Source: an uncultured Bacteroides sp.
GTDB taxonomy: Bacteria > Bacteroidota > Bacteroidia > Bacteroidales > Bacteroidaceae
Reading direction: 5' to 3'
DNA: 8,357 nucleotides
NCBI RefSeq assembly: GCF_949298305.1
Contig: NZ_CASFWU010000119.1
Coordinates: 1-8,357, forward strand
Below the pieces are notes generated by a model. It worked only from the letters and a program-made list of their open reading frames with translations, did not search any database and was not told the DNA's origin. This document shows, piece by piece, positions 6,901 to 8,357 of the stretch. The position numbers were made by a program, and so were the translations under genes. Position 1 is the first letter of the stretch; every line of letters begins with the position of its first letter.

Positions 6901-7323
6901 GCGTTCGCGGGCGGGAGGAGCCACCACGTAAGTGGCATCGGCACGGGGAAGCCGACGGTAGAGCGTGGCGGGTATGTCCCCGCCCGTCAGCCGCTTGAGG
7001 AAGAAGGCCAGCGTCTTGACATCGCGCAGCAAGCGGTCGGGCAAAGGAGCCTCCTGGCGGTTCAGTACGGCGTTGGACGTCAGGCGGAAGGTGTGCAGAC
7101 GGTTCTGCTCCACAATGTCCAGCCCCAACTTGGCAGCCACGAAACTGATGCGCGCAGAGAGGTCGGTCATCTGCAATGTGCCGTCCGTCATCTGCGAGCG
7201 GCACAGGTGCTCCAGCATCTCACGCAACTGGCGGTAAGCGCCACGCAGGGCAGTCTCCTCATCCCGAACGCCGCATACGGCCTCAAGCAGGGCGTAGTAT
7301 TCGTTTACCTCATCAATCTCCAT
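3925..7323 (-). CDS. Dna2-like nuclease-helicase: PD-(D/E)XK (Cas4/RecB-type) core plus SF1B UPF1/DNA2-type helicase
   Basis: Cytoplasmic 1132-residue DNA-processing enzyme, predicted to unwind DNA with ATP and cut single strands or flaps. Residues 1-290 are not recognised. A PD-(D/E)XK nuclease core follows: GRLDYM with Asp356, IEMK with Glu367 and Lys369, then the QMMLY motif (Gln391, Tyr395) that matches the QxxxY signature of Cas4/RecB/Dna2 nucleases. I do not see the grouped cysteines of an iron-sulfur cluster. The helicase occupies about 680-1120: Walker A GPPGTGKT (717-724), motif Ia SYTNRAVDE (746-754), DEAT (834-837), GDHKQLP (866-872), ERFQGSERD (1052-1060) and LNVALTRAR (1092-1100), the DNA2/UPF1 pattern. 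All key residues are present, so it should be active. The ATG at 7321-7323 lies inside the end of tatC (11-bp overlap), suggesting translational coupling; transcription likely ends at 3767. It is probably a housekeeping repair or replication factor; a defence role is possible but has no direct support here. Confidence 0.88.
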   Translation of the reverse strand: MEIDEVNEYYALLEAVCGVRDEETALRGAYRQLREMLEHLCRSQMTDGTLQMTDLSARISFVAAKLGLDIVEQNRLHTFRLTSNAVLNRQEAPLPDRLLRDVKTLAFFLKRLTGGDIPATLYRRLPRADATYVVAPPARERIRRMRVCFQYSDEHYLYVSPADTVSDELLKVRYGVPQVNEEFAQTCSLLWRHAQLNLLDVAVDEAGVLTPSFLILEPDYLIDISSLAECFKEYGHHPANYLLSRLQLPENTRALLLGNIANLFLDEWIHAEEAPDYLACMKKAFRTYPIELASCPDLLDREKEREFFADCKRHFENIRRTVTETFLAAGYDLDKTDAVLEPSYICEALGLQGRLDYMQRDMSSFIEMKSGKADEFSIRGKVEPKENNKVQMMLYQAVLEYSMGMDHRRVKAYLLYTRYPLLYPARPSWALVRRVMDVRNRIVAGEYGIQLHNHPRYTAERLADINPATLNERGLDNTLWKRYLCPAIGAFADKVNALSPLERSYFYTLYNFITKELYTSKSGDVDNESRTGASSLWLSTLEEKCEAGEILYDLTITGNRAADARRPALLLSIPEGRAETASGALPNFRQGDAVVLYERNSDADNVTCKMVFKANIEQITRESVLLRLRMAQQNAGVLPATSRYAVEHDYMDTAFRGMFQGLAAFLSATPGRRALLLGQREPEFDSSYDTAIARADDDFARIALKAQAARDYFLLVGPPGTGKTSRALRRMVETFHGEGKQLLLLSYTNRAVDEICKMLTSINPPADFIRIGNELACEEAYRPYLIENVLEPCATRREVQERIARCRIFVGTVSTFSSKTDLFRLKTFDVALIDEATQILEPQLLGLLCMRAPGGGNAIGKFVMIGDHKQLPAVILQSSGQSEVADGRLRAVGLCNLKDSLFERLYRTSGARCRDMLCRQGRMNVEVAAFPNRAFYGGRLLPVGLPHQQGELAPAPCMAGTGLAGLLTCRVAFLPSVPEPPMQSVKTNRSEARIVARVAEAVYRQYASLGSFDPLRALGVITPYRSQIAMIRSELAALGIAPLNDILVDTVERFQGSERDVIIYSFCVNRAVQLKFLANLTEEDGVQIDRKLNVALTRARLQMFLTGVPDLLRLNPIYARLLDSVPTLKDLV

Positions 7324-8104
7324 GTTTGTCTTTAATCATCAGTATGCTCAATTCGTAGAGCAGATAGAGCGGAACGGAAACCACGGTCAGCGTGAACGGG
7401 TCGCCCGTGGGAGTGATGACAGCCGCCACAATCACGATAACGACCAGTGCATGACGCCGGTACTTCCGCAGCATCCCCTTGTGGACAATGCCCAGCAGGG
7501 ACAGCAGCCAGGTGACCAACGGCAGCTCGAAAGCCAGTCCCATGCAGAGGACCATCATCATAAAGTTGTCTATGTAGGAATTCAACGAAATCTGGTTCTC
7601 GATGGCCGCGCTCAGGTGGTAGGTGGAAAGGAAACGCAAGGTCAGCGGATAGACCATGAAATACCCCAACAGCACGCCCACGTAGAACATGACCGTACCC
7701 ACGCCCAACGCCTTTCGGACCCCGCGGCGCTCGTTGGGATAAAGGGCAGGGCTGACAAAACGCCACAACTCGAAGAAGCAATAGGGAGCGGCCGTCACGA
7801 CAGACATCCAGAAGGCGGTTGAAATGTGGATGAAGAAAGGAGCGGCCAGGTTGATGTTTATCAGCTTCACGTTGAATTCCTGCGTAAAGAACTCGCCTTG
7901 CAGGTCAAACACGCGGCCGATATAACGAAGCAGGTCGTAAAAGATGAAATCGTTGCGGCAGGGAGCCATTACCACTGCGTCGAACAGATAGGGCATGGCT
8001 ACGAAATAGAGCAGAGCCAATACAAACCACACGCCAAGTATCCGAAACAATACCCGGCGCAACACATCCAGATGGTCCCAAAAAGTCATCTCGCTGTCTG
8101 CCAT
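7313..8104 (-). CDS. tatC: Twin-arginine translocase subunit TatC
   Basis: TatC is the multispanning inner-membrane receptor of the Tat pathway: it binds twin-arginine signal peptides and recruits TatA to export folded proteins. The 263-residue protein has the usual length and about six hydrophobic segments (near 18-40, 85-110, 131-155, 180-200, 217-232 and 237-256). Signatures are FWDHLDVLRR at 8-17, FVSPALYPNERR at 116-127 with the conserved Glu125, AFELPL at 191-196 with Glu193 in the membrane, and ITPTGDP at 230-236. The N-terminal motif is HLDVLR where E. coli has HLIELR, so the acidic residue that contacts the signal peptide is shifted by one or lost. ATG 8102-8104 fits the family's short cytoplasmic start. 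It lies 106 bases after tatA with the same direction and overlaps the helicase start by 11 bp. No tatB is visible, consistent with a minimal TatAC system. Confidence 0.96.
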   Translation of the reverse strand: MADSEMTFWDHLDVLRRVLFRILGVWFVLALLYFVAMPYLFDAVVMAPCRNDFIFYDLLRYIGRVFDLQGEFFTQEFNVKLININLAAPFFIHISTAFWMSVVTAAPYCFFELWRFVSPALYPNERRGVRKALGVGTVMFYVGVLLGYFMVYPLTLRFLSTYHLSAAIENQISLNSYIDNFMMMVLCMGLAFELPLVTWLLSLLGIVHKGMLRKYRRHALVVIVIVAAVITPTGDPFTLTVVSVPLYLLYELSILMIKDKHGD

Positions 8105-8210
8105 AGCTTATATTGGTTGAGGGAAGAACAGGGGGAGGAGAAAAAAAGGAAACGCCCCACGAAGAACAAGCCGAACGGTTGGAATTCTCAGACACAGAAT
8201 TGGCGTTCGC

Positions 8211-8357
8211 TTATTTCTCCTTTTCGGTAGTGTTCACTTCGTCCTTGGCTTTCTCAATTTCTTCCTTTGCCTCGTTCACTCCTTCCTTGAAGCTTTTCAC
8301 CCCTTTGCCCAGACCACGCATCAGTTCGGGAATCTTCTTGCCGCCGAACAGCAGCAG
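8211..8357 (-). CDS. tatA: Sec-independent translocase protein TatA, C-terminal part (5' end outside window)
   Basis: TatA oligomers form the transport passage of the Tat pathway after recruitment by TatC. Only the last 48 residues are present, starting LLLFGGKKIPEL in frame with the window edge. The end of the single membrane helix, the FGGKKIPEL hinge, the amphipathic helix (RGLGKGVKSFKEG) and a highly charged Lys/Glu-rich tail are all visible. About 20-30 N-terminal residues, including most of the membrane helix, lie beyond base 8357. The stop is TAA at 8213-8211. It precedes tatC on the same strand with a 106-base gap in which I see no terminator hairpin, so the two are probably co-transcribed. 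It could be called TatA/E family, as TatB is generally absent in Bacteroidetes. Confidence 0.94.
   Translation of the reverse strand: MLLFGGKKIPELMRGLGKGVKSFKEGVNEAKEEIEKAKDEVNTTEKEK

Noticed and set aside
5962..7335. 457-residue open frame on the plus strand inside the helicase gene
   Set aside because: Same cause: a shadow of the nuclease half of the helicase, with a low-complexity His/Leu/Val/Gln-rich translation.

Overview
The right-hand three quarters of the window looks like chromosome of a Bacteroides-type gut Bacteroidales. TatC and TatA are of the Bacteroidetes type, ribosome binding sites are weak and A/T-rich rather than Shine-Dalgarno, candidate promoters carry the TAnnTTTG -7 element, and there is a secreted GH31 glycosidase of the kind found in polysaccharide-utilisation genomes. 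The left 1.44 kb is clearly more AT-rich by eye and holds accessory-type genes. The two parts meet abruptly near 1437-1445, inside two genes at once.

Layout. 2-229 (+): C-terminal end of an IS1595-family (ISXO2-like) transposase. 245-880 (+): a DUF1257 (Ycf35-like) protein that appears to carry a DUF2997-like domain at its C-terminus. 882 to about 1440 (+): N-terminal domain of a Ycf46-like AAA protein, cut off before any Walker motif. From about 1440 to 2776 (-): the N-terminal half of a secreted GH31 alpha-glycosidase that ends just after its nucleophile motif. 2777-3924: about 1.1 kb without a protein gene. It holds a candidate GH31 promoter, a GC-rich stretch with a decaying 22-bp tandem repeat, several hairpins, one orphan plus-strand terminator-like hairpin, and a candidate small RNA or 3' UTR with a strong minus-strand terminator at 3767-3795. 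3925-7323 (-): an 1132-aa nuclease-helicase with a Dna2/Cas4-like PD-(D/E)XK core and an SF1B UPF1/DNA2-type helicase. 7313-8104 (-): tatC. 8211-8357 (-): the C-terminal part of tatA.

How the genes work together. tatA, tatC and the nuclease-helicase read in one direction, with tatC and the helicase overlapping by 11 bp, so they probably form one transcription unit ending at the 3767-3795 terminator. TatA and TatC form a minimal twin-arginine translocase. The helicase has no obvious biochemical link to it and probably acts in DNA repair or replication. In the left part, the DUF1257 and Ycf46-like genes are separated by one base and look like a conserved accessory module of unknown function. 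Neither the AAA gene nor the GH31 gene is intact here, so the junction is either an assembly chimera or a real rearrangement.
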